Shown: piece by piece, positions 32,374 through 39,908 of the stretch
Position numbering within the stretch: the stretch's first letter is position 1
How the letters are laid out: every line of letters begins with the position of its first letter
Source of the DNA: an uncultured Lachnotalea sp.
GTDB lineage: Bacteria; Bacillota; Clostridia; Lachnospirales; Lachnospiraceae
Reading direction: 5' to 3'
Assembly (NCBI GenBank): GCA_948470255.1
Contig: CAOKOS010000020.1
Span: 1-39,908 of the forward strand
Length of the DNA stretch: 39,908 nt
Position numbers and translations under genes: made by a program
The notes under the pieces: generated by a model
What the model was told of the DNA's origin: nothing
The model's input: only the letters and a program-made list of their open reading frames with translations
Database searches by the model: none

Positions 32374-33888
32374 ATGCAGTATTTGTTGGACGGTGCGCAG
32401 ATGAAGGCGGTGGATCGCTATAATATAGAAGAAATAGGGATTCCTTCCCTGGCGCTTATGGAGCGGGCGGCTTTCGCCGTGGCAGATGAGGCGGAGAAGA
32501 TTTGTCCTCCCCAGGGACGTATGCTGGTGGTATGCGGCACGGGTAATAATGGCGCGGATGGCCTGGCGGCTGCCAGGATGTTGTATCTTCACGGAAAAAA
32601 GGTGGAAATTGTAGTTTCCGGTTCAATGGAGCGGGCCACAGAGGAATACAGGATCCAGAGAAGAATTTTAGAAAAACTGGGTTTTCCCGTAAACACAATG
32701 GACATTTTCCGGGAATACAATATAAAAGGCAGATATGATGTGATCATTGATGCCCTTTTCGGGATTGGCTTGTCCCGCCCTTTGGAAGGCGAGGCAAAAC
32801 AAATCGTCCAGTGGATAAATGAGGCCGGAAGATGTGGGAGCAAGGTGCTTTCGGTGGATATTCCCACAGGAATTTCAGCTGGAACCGGCGGTGTGTTGGG
32901 GACGGCTGTGAGGGCGCAGGCGACAGTGACTTTTGGATATGAAAAGTTGGGTATGGCGCTTTATCCGGGGGCGGATTATGCGGGACGGCATATTGTGGCG
33001 GATATTGGATTTGCAAAACCGCCGAATCTGGAAGGGGCGGCCAGAAGCTTTCTTCCTGGGGAGAAGATACGTCTTCCCCGTCGTCCCTCTGATGGAAATA
33101 AAGGGACTTTTGGGCGTGTGTTTTTGGCGGCGGGAAGCGCCGGAATGAGCGGGGCTGCTTATTTGAGCGGAAAGGCCGCCTATTTAAGTGGCGCAGGTCT
33201 TGTGCAAATCCATACGGTAAAAGAAAATATGCCAGTTTTACAATCTTTACTGCCGGAGGCGGTCATTACAGTTTGTGATCCATCCATGGTTTCAGAGGGG
33301 AGGGCGCTTTCTCCACGGGTTTCTGTGCTTGTGGCGGGACCGGGATTTTCCACAAAGGCGTATGCGGGGGAACTTCTTAAAAAACTTCTTCAGGAAAGAC
33401 AGGAATATGGAATTCCCTGCATTTTAGATGCGGATGCCTTAAATCTTTTGGCAGAGGATCAAAGTCTTTTTAGCTATCTTGACGGGCGTGTGGTAGTCAC
33501 TCCTCATATGGGAGAAATGGCAAGATTGACAGGGAAAAGCATAGAAGGGCTGAAAGCCGATCCCATTCTGGCGGCGAAAGAGTTTTATGAAGAGTACGGT
33601 ATCATTTGTGTGCTGAAAGACGCCCGGACGGTGGTGGCTTCCGAAAGGGGGGTTTATGTGAACTGTTCTGGCAACGACGGAATGGCGACAGGGGGTTCCG
33701 GTGACGTTTTAAGCGGACTTCTGGGCGGATTGGCCGCCGGGGGAATGGAACTGGCGGAGGCTGCAGAGACAGGGGTATATTTGCATGGCCTGGCAGGAGA
33801 TACGGCGGCGGGGCGTCTGGGCCGCCATGCTATGCTGGCGGGAGACATCCTGGAAGCAGCGGGTACAGTTCTCCACGCCTGGGAATAG
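32374..33888 (+). CDS. nnr: Bifunctional NAD(P)HX epimerase/dehydratase
   Basis: Repairs hydrated, damaged NADH and NADPH. About 504 residues. The epimerase half (1-220) has the MKAVDRYNIEEIGIPSLALMERAA start, CGTGNNGADGLAAARML and IIDALFGIGLSRPLEG. The ADP/ATP-dependent dehydratase half (230-504) has AGSAGMSGAAYLSGKAA, LDADALNLLAED, VVTPHMGEMARLTG and the nucleotide loop GGSGDVLSGLLGGLAAGG. Both active halves look intact. The ATG at 32374 has GAGG 5 bases upstream; an ATG at 32359 with AGGAAAG is nearly as good. Its position after rex ties NADH sensing to NADH repair. Confidence 0.95.
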   Translation: MQYLLDGAQMKAVDRYNIEEIGIPSLALMERAAFAVADEAEKICPPQGRMLVVCGTGNNGADGLAAARMLYLHGKKVEIVVSGSMERATEEYRIQRRILEKLGFPVNTMDIFREYNIKGRYDVIIDALFGIGLSRPLEGEAKQIVQWINEAGRCGSKVLSVDIPTGISAGTGGVLGTAVRAQATVTFGYEKLGMALYPGADYAGRHIVADIGFAKPPNLEGAARSFLPGEKIRLPRRPSDGNKGTFGRVFLAAGSAGMSGAAYLSGKAAYLSGAGLVQIHTVKENMPVLQSLLPEAVITVCDPSMVSEGRALSPRVSVLVAGPGFSTKAYAGELLKKLLQERQEYGIPCILDADALNLLAEDQSLFSYLDGRVVVTPHMGEMARLTGKSIEGLKADPILAAKEFYEEYGIICVLKDARTVVASERGVYVNCSGNDGMATGGSGDVLSGLLGGLAAGGMELAEAAETGVYLHGLAGDTAAGRLGRHAMLAGDILEAAGTVLHAWE

Positions 33889-33908
33889 AGAAACATTGGA
33901 GGAAAAAC

Positions 33909-35093
33909 ATGGAAAATTACAGCCGTGCGGCCGCTTTCATAGATTTGGACGCAATATACGGAAATTTAAAAGCATTAAAGGGAAATACGAAAAAGGGGAC
34001 GAAGCTTTGTGCAGTCCTTAAAGTAGATGGATATGGACATGGAGCAGCGCCCATTGCGAAGCGCGTGGGGGGCCTGGTAGATTTTTTTGCTTTGGCAACT
34101 ATAGAAGAGGCTATTAATCTCAGAAAAAATGGAATCACCGCTCCGCTCCTGGTACTGGGGCATATCCAGGAAGAAGCCTGTGAGAAAGCCATCAGGGAGG
34201 ATATCCGCCTGACTGTCTATGATTTAAAAACGGCTGAAAGTCTGTCGCGGGTAGCCGGATGTGTGGGGAAACCGGCCCTGATTCATATTAAACTGGAGAC
34301 TGGGATGAATCGTCTTGGGTTTCAGTCAGGAGAAGACACTCTTGATGCTGTGGAGCGCATCAGCAGACTGCCCGGTATCCGTATTGAAGGGCTGTTCAGC
34401 CATTTTGCACGGGCAGATGAGGCGGACAAAGTTCCGTCAAAGAAGCAGTATACAGTATTTTCAGAATTTGTAAAGAGGCTTAAAGAGAGAGGGATTACCA
34501 TTCCAATTAAGCATATGGGAAACAGTGCAGTTATCATTGACCTGCCCCGCTATGACGTGGACATGGTTCGGGCAGGCATTGCCCTTTACGGTATGTATCC
34601 GTCCGAAGAAGTTGACAAAGAAAGGGTGTCCCTTGTACCGGCGCTTAGATTGGTGGCAAAGGTAATTTTCGTAAAAACCATAGAGGCAGGGGAGGCTGTA
34701 GGTTATGGAGGAACCTTTGTGGCTGAGAGGAAAACCAGGCTTGCCACCATCTCCATTGGCTATGGAGATGGTTATCTCAGGAGGCTTTCAGGAAAGGGGT
34801 ATGTCCTTCTACATGGAAAGCGGGCGCCTGTGGCGGGAAGGATCTGTATGGATCAGTTTATGGTGGATGTAACTGATATTGAAGATGTGCGTACAGGAGA
34901 CGAGGCCGTTTTAGTGGGCCGTGACGGGGAGGAATGTATTTCGGTGGAAGAGCTGGCGGCTTTGGCCGGCACCTTTAATTATGAGTTTGTCTGTGGACTG
35001 GGGAAACGGATTCCCAGGATTTATCTGAGCAAAGGAAAGGTGGTCGGGCAGAAAGACTATTTTGACGATGAATATAAGATAGAGCTTCTTTAA
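33909..35093 (+). CDS. alr: Alanine racemase
   Basis: PLP enzyme that makes D-alanine for peptidoglycan. 394 residues. The PLP lysine is Lys38 in CAVLKVDGYGHG, the second catalytic base is Tyr266 in EAVGYGGTF, and the partner motif ISIGYGDGYLRR and the C-terminal CMDQFMVDVTD are intact. TTGGAGG lies before the ATG, and the gene starts 20 bases after nnr, so they are cotranscribed. The order nnr-alr-mazF is familiar in Firmicutes, where acpS often stands nearby; acpS is not seen here. Confidence 0.97.
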   Translation: MENYSRAAAFIDLDAIYGNLKALKGNTKKGTKLCAVLKVDGYGHGAAPIAKRVGGLVDFFALATIEEAINLRKNGITAPLLVLGHIQEEACEKAIREDIRLTVYDLKTAESLSRVAGCVGKPALIHIKLETGMNRLGFQSGEDTLDAVERISRLPGIRIEGLFSHFARADEADKVPSKKQYTVFSEFVKRLKERGITIPIKHMGNSAVIIDLPRYDVDMVRAGIALYGMYPSEEVDKERVSLVPALRLVAKVIFVKTIEAGEAVGYGGTFVAERKTRLATISIGYGDGYLRRLSGKGYVLLHGKRAPVAGRICMDQFMVDVTDIEDVRTGDEAVLVGRDGEECISVEELAALAGTFNYEFVCGLGKRIPRIYLSKGKVVGQKDYFDDEYKIELL

Positions 35094-35165
35094 ACGAATG
35101 AACCGAAGAAACATTGGAAATACTTAAAAAGAATCACCAATGCAGAATCGGAGTGTGAAAGGAAA

Positions 35166-35510
35166 ATGATCAGAAGAGGCGACATCTATTATGCAGATTT
35201 ACGGCCGGTCATCGGTTCAGAACAGGGCGGAGTCCGTCCTGTCCTGATTATTCAGAATGATACAGGGAACCGCCACAGCCCTACAGTGATCTGTGCTGCT
35301 ATTACATCCAGGATGAATAAGGCGAAGCTTCCGACCCATGTGGAGCTTAGGGCGGACCACTGCCAGATGGTGAAGGATTCGGTAATTCTTCTGGAACAGT
35401 TACGAACCATTGACAAACAGAGGCTGAAGGAAAAAATCTGCCATTTGGACGAGACGCTTTTGGGAAAGGTAAACACGGCACTGTTGATCAGCCTTGACCT
35501 GTTTACATAG
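35166..35510 (+). CDS. mazF: MazF/PemK-family endoribonuclease toxin, no antitoxin gene alongside
   Basis: 114 residues, like EndoA/NdoA of Bacillus. [20 protein letters not shown] and [20 protein letters not shown] form the active-site barrel with the family Arg and the later Thr/Ser region (ICAAITSR); the C-terminus [18 protein letters not shown] is typical. MazF cleaves mRNA at short sequences. In Bacillus an antitoxin gene (ndoAI) lies between alr and the toxin gene; here the 72-base gap between alr and mazF encodes only a 9-codon frame. The antitoxin must be elsewhere, replaced or absent. A GAAAGGAAA ribosome binding site precedes the ATG. Confidence 0.94.
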   Translation: MIRRGDIYYADLRPVIGSEQGGVRPVLIIQNDTGNRHSPTVICAAITSRMNKAKLPTHVELRADHCQMVKDSVILLEQLRTIDKQRLKEKICHLDETLLGKVNTALLISLDLFT

Positions 35511-35545
35511 GCTGGGCAAAAGAGAAAAGGAGTTGGGGAAGAGAC

Positions 35546-36874
35546 ATGGACGATGGGTATTCGCCCTGGAGTTTTTTGCTGCTGGCAGCCATTCTTGTGA
35601 CTGAAACAATATTTTATGGTTTTGAGGCGGCGGTACATGAGCTTTCTGTTACAGAGCTTCAGAAGCGGAAGGAAGAAGGGGATAAGCGGGCGGCGGGAGT
35701 TTTGAAAGCCCTTGGACGTTCTTTCACTTATTCTTCGGTGGTTCTGATCGCATCTACTTTGAACGGGCTTTTGGGCGGGGCCATGCTTCTTAAGCAGGGA
35801 CAATATTTTCTATTACATAGCTTGTTTGGAGACGGGCACAAGGCAGGATGGCAGAACATCCTTTTCATGGTGATATCGGCGTTTGTGCTGATCCTGGTTC
35901 TTGTGATCGGAAAAGTATCGGCGAAACGGATTGCCAGACGGTATCCGGAAGCGTGGGCGTACCGGCTGCTTCCCGTGGTGCGGATTCTTTCGATGCCTTA
36001 TTATCCGGCGGCAATCCTGGCGGGCCTTGGTTCCCGCCTGATTGTGGGGATTTTCAAGGCAGGGCCGGGAACAGACGTGGAAAATGTAACAGAAGAAGAC
36101 ATTATGAGCATGGTGAACGAAGGCCATGAGCAGGGGGTCATTGAGGCCAGTGAGGCAGAGATGATCACCAATATTTTTGAGTTTGACGATAAAGAGGCCG
36201 GAGATATCATGACCCACAGGACCAGTATTACAGCTTTCAGTGAAGAAATGACTCTGGATGAAGTCCTGGAAGCCATGGTGACAGGCAGCAATTCCCGCTA
36301 TCCGGTTTACAGGGAGAGTCTCGATGATATTGTGGGAATTATCCATCTGAAAGATGTGCTGCTTTTTCAGAAGAAAAAAGAGTTCGGGAAGAGAAAGCTA
36401 AATGAACTGAAAGGGCTTATGCGAAAGGCTCATTTTATTCCGGTGACAAGAAATATCAGGAAGCTTTTTGAGGTGATGCGGTCGAGAAAGATCCATATGG
36501 TAATCGTCATTGACGAGTATGGGCAGGTGGAAGGGCTTGTCACCATGGAAGACATTCTGGAAGAGATTGTGGGGAATATTCTGGACGAATACGATGAAGA
36601 AGAAGAATTTGTAAAAATTCAGGGTGACGGCTGGTTAATGAAAGGGGTGACGCCTCTTTCGGAAGCAGGAGAGTTCTTGGAGCTTGATTTCGAGGAGGAA
36701 GACTGTGATACCCTGAATGGCTTTCTGATTTCAAAGCTGGACCGGATTCCGTCAGAGGAGGAACGGCCGGAAGTGGTTTATAAAGGCTATCAGTTCAGGG
36801 TCCTTTATGTGGAAAATAAGATGATTGGCTCGGTGCGGGTTGAAAAGCTTCCAGAGGAAGAAGAACATGAATGA
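35546..36874 (+). CDS. CNNM/CBS-domain membrane protein (HlyC/CorC family)
   Basis: 442 residues. A CNNM transmembrane region (segments at about 8-25, 66-85, 105-125 and 145-165) with the inserted amphipathic stretch KRRP-like ARRYPEAWAYR is followed by EEDIMSMVNEGHEQGVIEASE, two CBS domains (about 220-345; IMTHRTSITAFSEEMTLDEV, RKIHMVIVIDEYGQVEGLVT) and a C-terminal CorC/HlyC domain (about 355-440). Such proteins are implicated in magnesium or cobalt export or transport regulation; older annotations call them hemolysins. The gene starts 36 bases after mazF and overlaps the MATE gene by 8 bases, so all three share a transcript. Confidence 0.92.
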   Translation: MDDGYSPWSFLLLAAILVTETIFYGFEAAVHELSVTELQKRKEEGDKRAAGVLKALGRSFTYSSVVLIASTLNGLLGGAMLLKQGQYFLLHSLFGDGHKAGWQNILFMVISAFVLILVLVIGKVSAKRIARRYPEAWAYRLLPVVRILSMPYYPAAILAGLGSRLIVGIFKAGPGTDVENVTEEDIMSMVNEGHEQGVIEASEAEMITNIFEFDDKEAGDIMTHRTSITAFSEEMTLDEVLEAMVTGSNSRYPVYRESLDDIVGIIHLKDVLLFQKKKEFGKRKLNELKGLMRKAHFIPVTRNIRKLFEVMRSRKIHMVIVIDEYGQVEGLVTMEDILEEIVGNILDEYDEEEEFVKIQGDGWLMKGVTPLSEAGEFLELDFEEEDCDTLNGFLISKLDRIPSEEERPEVVYKGYQFRVLYVENKMIGSVRVEKLPEEEEHE

Positions 36875-38240
36875 GAAGATAAAGTCGATTTTTTCAGATC
36901 CGGTCTTTTTGCAAAAGACAGTGATGATTGCAGTGCCTGTAGCAGCGCAGGCGCTTTTGAATACTGTGACAAACATGGTGGATACCATGATGATCGGAAC
37001 ATTGGGCGAAACGGTGATTGCTGGTGTGGGGCTGGCCAATAAAGTGTTTTTTGTATTTAATCTGCTGATCTTTGGCATTGCCAGCGGCGTATCAGTGCTC
37101 AGCGCCCAGTTCTGGGGGAATCATGATGTGAAAAATATCCGGAAGGTTTTGGGGCTGTCTTTGGCCATAGGGCTTATAGGATCGCTGTTTTTTGTGCTGC
37201 CCAGTTTTTTGGCGTCCCGGTCTGTCATGAGGATTTTTACAGACAGCCCGGCTTCTTCAGCAGCAGGCGCAAAATACCTCCAGCTGGTGTGTTTAAGCTA
37301 CCCTTTTACGGCTGTTACTAATATTTATGTGGCGGTTATGCGTTCCATGGGAAAGGTAAAAACTCCAGTGATTACCAGCATGATTGCCATATTTGTCAAT
37401 ATTTTTTTAAATTATACTTTGATCTTTGGCCATTTTGGGGCTCCGGCTTTAGGGGTCACTGGAGCGGCCATTGCGACGCTTACGGCCCGTATTGTGGAAA
37501 TGGTTTGTGTTTTCCTTTATGTTTACGGATGGAAAACAGAACTTGCCGCCAGCTTTTCAGAGTTCTTAGGCTGTCCCCTTGCGCTGCGGCGGGAATATGT
37601 GAGGACCTCTCTTCCTGTCATTGGCAATGAATTTATGTGGGGGCTGGGTGTTACCATGTATTCTCTGGCTTATGGGAGGATGGGAGATACGTCGGTGGCC
37701 GCCATTACCATTTCCCAAACCATACAGGATATGATTCTGGTGTTTTTCCAGGGAATTGCGGCAGCGGCATCCGTGATTCTCGGAAATGAGCTGGGGGCGG
37801 GGCGGACAAAGGAGGCAGGGCAGGATGCTTCCAGGCTGCTCTGGCTTCAGATGCTGCTTTCCCTGGTACTTGGGCTTTTCTGCATTTTGACCAGAAATAT
37901 CCTGGTGAGCATCTATGACGTGTCTGATGAGGTTTTTCAGGGAGCGGCTCTTTGTATGGTGGTATATGGGCTGTTCTTGCCATTTAAGATGACCAACACG
38001 GTCAATATCGTAGGAGTGCTCCGGAGCGGCGGCGATACCAGGTTTTGCCTGATCCTGGACAGCGGAAGCGTCTGGCTCATCGGTGTGCCTTTAACATTTC
38101 TGGGGGCTTTGTTTTTCCATTTTCCGATTCATCTGGTGTTTGCCATGAATATGGCTGAGGAAGTAGTCAAGTTTTTTATCGGCTATTGGCGGTATAAGAA
38201 AAAGCGCTGGATTAAAAACCTGACAACCGGGATTACATAA
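36867..38240 (+). CDS. MATE family efflux transporter
   Basis: 457 residues with about twelve hydrophobic segments in two homologous halves. The N-half reads KTVMIAVPVAAQALLNTVTNMVDTMMIG, and both halves show the MATE loop pattern (SGVSVLSAQFWGNHD and AAASVILGNELGAGRTKEA). MATE proteins export cationic drugs and toxic metabolites using sodium or proton gradients; the substrate is unknown. The frame is open to 36825, but the ATG at 36867 overlaps the CBS-protein stop (ATGAATGA) and starts the conserved part, with AGAGGAAGA upstream, so translation is coupled. Confidence 0.94.
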   Translation: MNEKIKSIFSDPVFLQKTVMIAVPVAAQALLNTVTNMVDTMMIGTLGETVIAGVGLANKVFFVFNLLIFGIASGVSVLSAQFWGNHDVKNIRKVLGLSLAIGLIGSLFFVLPSFLASRSVMRIFTDSPASSAAGAKYLQLVCLSYPFTAVTNIYVAVMRSMGKVKTPVITSMIAIFVNIFLNYTLIFGHFGAPALGVTGAAIATLTARIVEMVCVFLYVYGWKTELAASFSEFLGCPLALRREYVRTSLPVIGNEFMWGLGVTMYSLAYGRMGDTSVAAITISQTIQDMILVFFQGIAAAASVILGNELGAGRTKEAGQDASRLLWLQMLLSLVLGLFCILTRNILVSIYDVSDEVFQGAALCMVVYGLFLPFKMTNTVNIVGVLRSGGDTRFCLILDSGSVWLIGVPLTFLGALFFHFPIHLVFAMNMAEEVVKFFIGYWRYKKKRWIKNLTTGIT

Positions 38241-38277
38241 GATTTTTGCAAAATCCTCCGGGAAAAAGGGGATGTGC

Positions 38278-38306
38278 TTGTCAGGAAAGTGAAAAAATGT
38301 TAAAAT
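38278..38306 (+). promoter_or_regulatory. Promoter of yebC
   Basis: TTGTCA (38278-38283), a 17-base spacer and TAAAAT (38301-38306), 41 bases before the start codon. Confidence 0.75.
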
Positions 38307-38347
38307 CGTAAGTTATAGAGGATAAATCTGAAAAAGGAGAAATTTAT

Positions 38348-39076
38348 ATGTCGGGACATTCAAAATTTGCAAATATTAAGCACAAGAAGGAGAAAAACGA
38401 CGCGGCGAAGGGAAAAATTTTCACGGTGATTGGCCGTGAAATAGCTGTGGCTGTAAAAGAAGGCGGAGCGGATCCAGCCAACAATAGCCGTCTTAGGGAT
38501 GTGATAGCCAAGGCGAAAGCCAACAATATGCCCAATGATACCATTGAGAGAGGGATTAAGAAAGCGGCGGGGGATGCAAATTCTGTCAATTATGAGAGCA
38601 TTACATATGAAGGATATGGTCCAAGCGGCATTGCCATCATTGTAGACGCATTGACAGACAATAAGAATAGGACTGCGTCCAATGTCCGAAACGCTTTCAC
38701 CAAGGGCGGCGGAAATGTGGGAACTACCGGTTGTGTGTCCTTTATGTTTGACAAAAAGGGACAGATCATCATTGATAAGGAAGAATGTGAGATGGATGCC
38801 GATGATCTGATGATGATAGCCTTGGATGCAGGCGCGGAGGACTTTTCTGAGGAAGAGGACAGCTTTGAAATCACCACCTCTCCAGAAGATTTCAGCCAGG
38901 TGAGAGAAACCCTGGAAAAGGAGGGGCTTTCCATGGCAAGCGCCGAAGTGACCATGATTCCCCAGACCTGGGTGTCCCTGTCTGAGGAACAGGACATCAA
39001 GATGATGAACAGGATTTTAGACCTTCTTGACGAGGACGACGACGTCCAGGAGGTGTACCATAACTGGGAAGAATAA
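38348..39076 (+). CDS. yebC: YebC/PmpR/TACO1 family protein
   Basis: 242 residues. The family start [23 protein letters not shown] is unmistakable. [44 protein letters not shown] and [18 protein letters not shown] follow, as does the C-terminal acidic domain ending [15 protein letters not shown]. Long annotated as a transcription regulator, the family is now linked to translation (helping ribosomes through difficult sequences such as prolines). Its own promoter and AAAGGAG are upstream. Its 3' end overlaps the next gene. Confidence 0.97.
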   Translation: MSGHSKFANIKHKKEKNDAAKGKIFTVIGREIAVAVKEGGADPANNSRLRDVIAKAKANNMPNDTIERGIKKAAGDANSVNYESITYEGYGPSGIAIIVDALTDNKNRTASNVRNAFTKGGGNVGTTGCVSFMFDKKGQIIIDKEECEMDADDLMMIALDAGAEDFSEEEDSFEITTSPEDFSQVRETLEKEGLSMASAEVTMIPQTWVSLSEEQDIKMMNRILDLLDEDDDVQEVYHNWEE

Positions 39077-39338
39077 AAGTAGAAAAAAGCTGTGGGTTTT
39101 GCTGGCGGTAATTCTGTTGGTAGTGGTTCTTTTGGTTCCCGTGCCCAGGCATTATAAAGACGGCGGTACGGTGGAATACCATGCAGTGCTTTACCAGGTG
39201 ATTTTCTGGCATACCTTGGCAACGGATGAGAAGAATACGTATTCTTTGAATTATTATTATGATGGAACGGAGATCCGGATACTGGGGTTTACAGTTTACG
39301 ACGGGGTAGAAAAATGGGAATATAGGTATGATGATTAA
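39027..39338 (+). CDS. Small single-span membrane protein, start uncertain
   Basis: The part worth trusting is a basic start (KNKSRKKLW), one transmembrane helix ([17 protein letters not shown]), then an extracytoplasmic tail of about 55 residues ([20 protein letters not shown] and onward) with repeated aromatic residues. No family is recognised; similar small proteins are common in Clostridia. The only normal start codon in frame is a TTG at 39027, which overlaps yebC by 50 bases and has a poor ribosome binding site. An ATA at 39060 stands 6 bases after a perfect AGGAGG (39048-39053) and would give a 92-residue protein, so the true start may be this rare codon. Confidence 0.7.
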   Translation: MTRTTTSRRCTITGKNKSRKKLWVLLAVILLVVVLLVPVPRHYKDGGTVEYHAVLYQVIFWHTLATDEKNTYSLNYYYDGTEIRILGFTVYDGVEKWEYRYDD

Positions 39339-39434
39339 ATCTCTGGAAAACCTGTTTTATGGTCATAATTGTCACTAGCCTGTAATAAGTTTTTCTGACA
39401 GGATCTTTTCGTTATATGAAAAGGAGGAATAAGA

Positions 39435-39635
39435 ATGGGGAAAATCCGATTGAATGAAGATCCAAAGATCGTGGAAACAGTGCGGAAAGGTCTTGCGGAA
39501 AAAGACGGTTATTGTCCCTGCCGCATCGGGAAAAGCGAGGATATCAAATGCATGTGCAAAGAATTTAAAGAACAGATTGCAGACCCGGATTTTGAGGGGT
39601 ACTGCCACTGTATGCTCTACTATAAGGAAAAATAA
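39435..39635 (+). CDS. Ferredoxin-thioredoxin reductase catalytic-domain-like small protein
   Basis: 66 residues with three CxC motifs: Cys27-Pro-Cys29, Cys39-Met-Cys41 and Cys57-His-Cys59. The YCPCR and GYCHCMLYYK contexts match the catalytic chain of ferredoxin:thioredoxin reductase, which uses a 4Fe-4S cluster beside a redox disulphide to pass electrons from ferredoxin to thioredoxin. The plant enzyme spaces its motifs CPC-X16-CPC-X8-CHC; here the spacing is X9 and X15, as in short anaerobe homologues. No partner (variable chain, thioredoxin or ferredoxin) is encoded next to it. AAAGGAGG lies before the ATG; a terminator follows directly. Confidence 0.9.
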   Translation: MGKIRLNEDPKIVETVRKGLAEKDGYCPCRIGKSEDIKCMCKEFKEQIADPDFEGYCHCMLYYKEK

Positions 39636-39662
39636 GAAACTGCTTTCAAGATAAAAGTGGCA

Positions 39663-39701
39663 GCCGTGATATGGGAAATTCTCATATCACGGCATTTTTT
39701 T
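39663..39701 (+). terminator. Intrinsic terminator after the FTR-like gene
   Basis: GCCGTGATATG (39663-39673) pairs with CATATCACGGC (39683-39693) and is followed by a run of seven T. Confidence 0.92.
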
Positions 39702-39702
39702 A

Positions 39703-39908
39703 CTTTATAGGAAACCACGTCCTATAAAGCAAAAGACCCTCCGGGGGATGCGCAGTTGGCGGAAAGGAAATTAGCCTTTCAGTCACCGCTCACGCGCAGC
39801 GATTGCGCTTTGCGCAATCTTTGTTCCTTTATAGGAAATTGCGTCCTATAAAATAAAAACGCTCCGCGAGGATCGCACTGCGGCGGAGAGGAATTATATC
39901 GCTGAAGC
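39703..39908. repeat. Modular repeat locus: palindrome - core X - palindrome - core Y (cut by window end)
   Basis: Palindrome CTTTATAGGA/TCCTATAAAG (39703-39729), core X (about 39737-39826), a variant palindrome (39827-39852) and core Y from about 39858, running off the window at GAATTATATCGCTGAAGC. Same modules as 31339-31585 but in the reverse order (X then Y). It abuts the T-run of the preceding terminator. Confidence 0.88.

Overview
The window looks like a chromosomal stretch of an anaerobic, low-to-moderate GC Gram-positive bacterium of class Clostridia, most likely family Lachnospiraceae (genus not determinable; a Blautia-like organism is only a guess). The grounds are strong AGGAGG ribosome binding sites, TTGACA-17-TATAAT promoters, a gap-pgk-tpiA block, a pyrophosphate-type phosphofructokinase, a eukaryote-like NADP isocitrate dehydrogenase, Rex, a SpoIID-family protein, an alr-mazF pair and a DUF3786 protein. 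No rRNA, tRNA, CRISPR array, phage module or intact insertion sequence was found.

Layout. 1-5.2 kb (minus strand) is a surface-glycan block: a very large multi-spanning membrane protein cut by the window edge, a GT-C (PMT_2-like) glycosyltransferase and a GtrB/ArnC-like polyprenyl-phosphate glycosyltransferase. A nearly identical 41-bp promoter-like sequence precedes both glycosyltransferase genes. 5.2-11.6 kb is an envelope-signalling module: a histidine kinase and OmpR-type regulator on the minus strand, then a 300-bp imperfect palindrome, then a plus-strand operon of a lipoprotein, two FtsX-like permeases and an ABC ATPase, closed by a 215-bp palindrome. 11.8-13.9 kb holds lgt overlapping an M29 aminopeptidase gene. 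14.1-17.9 kb is lower glycolysis (gap, pgk, tpiA), with a tandem repeat array between gap and pgk and a heavily folded spacer between pgk and tpiA. 17.9-21.3 kb holds a broken Rpn-type gene, a DUF3786 gene, and a GntR regulator divergent from an M20 peptidase. 21.3-24.1 kb carries a convincing 6S RNA gene with its own promoter and terminator, then a large SpoIID/LytB-like protein.

24.1-29.2 kb: PPi-phosphofructokinase and NADP-isocitrate dehydrogenase diverge from a pair of near-perfect promoters, followed by an intracellular-type subtilisin and a lipoprotein. 29.3-31.2 kb: an ABC-F protein on the minus strand. 31.3-39.6 kb: the redox repressor rex, nnr (NAD(P)HX repair), alr, an orphan mazF, a CNNM/CBS membrane protein, a MATE transporter, yebC, a small membrane protein and a small ferredoxin-thioredoxin-reductase-like protein.

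The least ordinary content is non-coding. A modular repeat family occurs at three loci (15.25-15.6, 31.34-31.59 and 39.70-39.91 kb). Two GC-rich cores, called X and Y here, are joined by perfect short palindromes whose sequence differs between loci although their symmetry is kept. Added to this are two unrelated large palindromes flanking the ABC operon, a multi-branched spacer between pgk and tpiA, and the duplicated glycosyltransferase promoter. Genes, promoters and stems were read directly from the sequence. Family names rest on recognised motifs, and regulatory links are inference.
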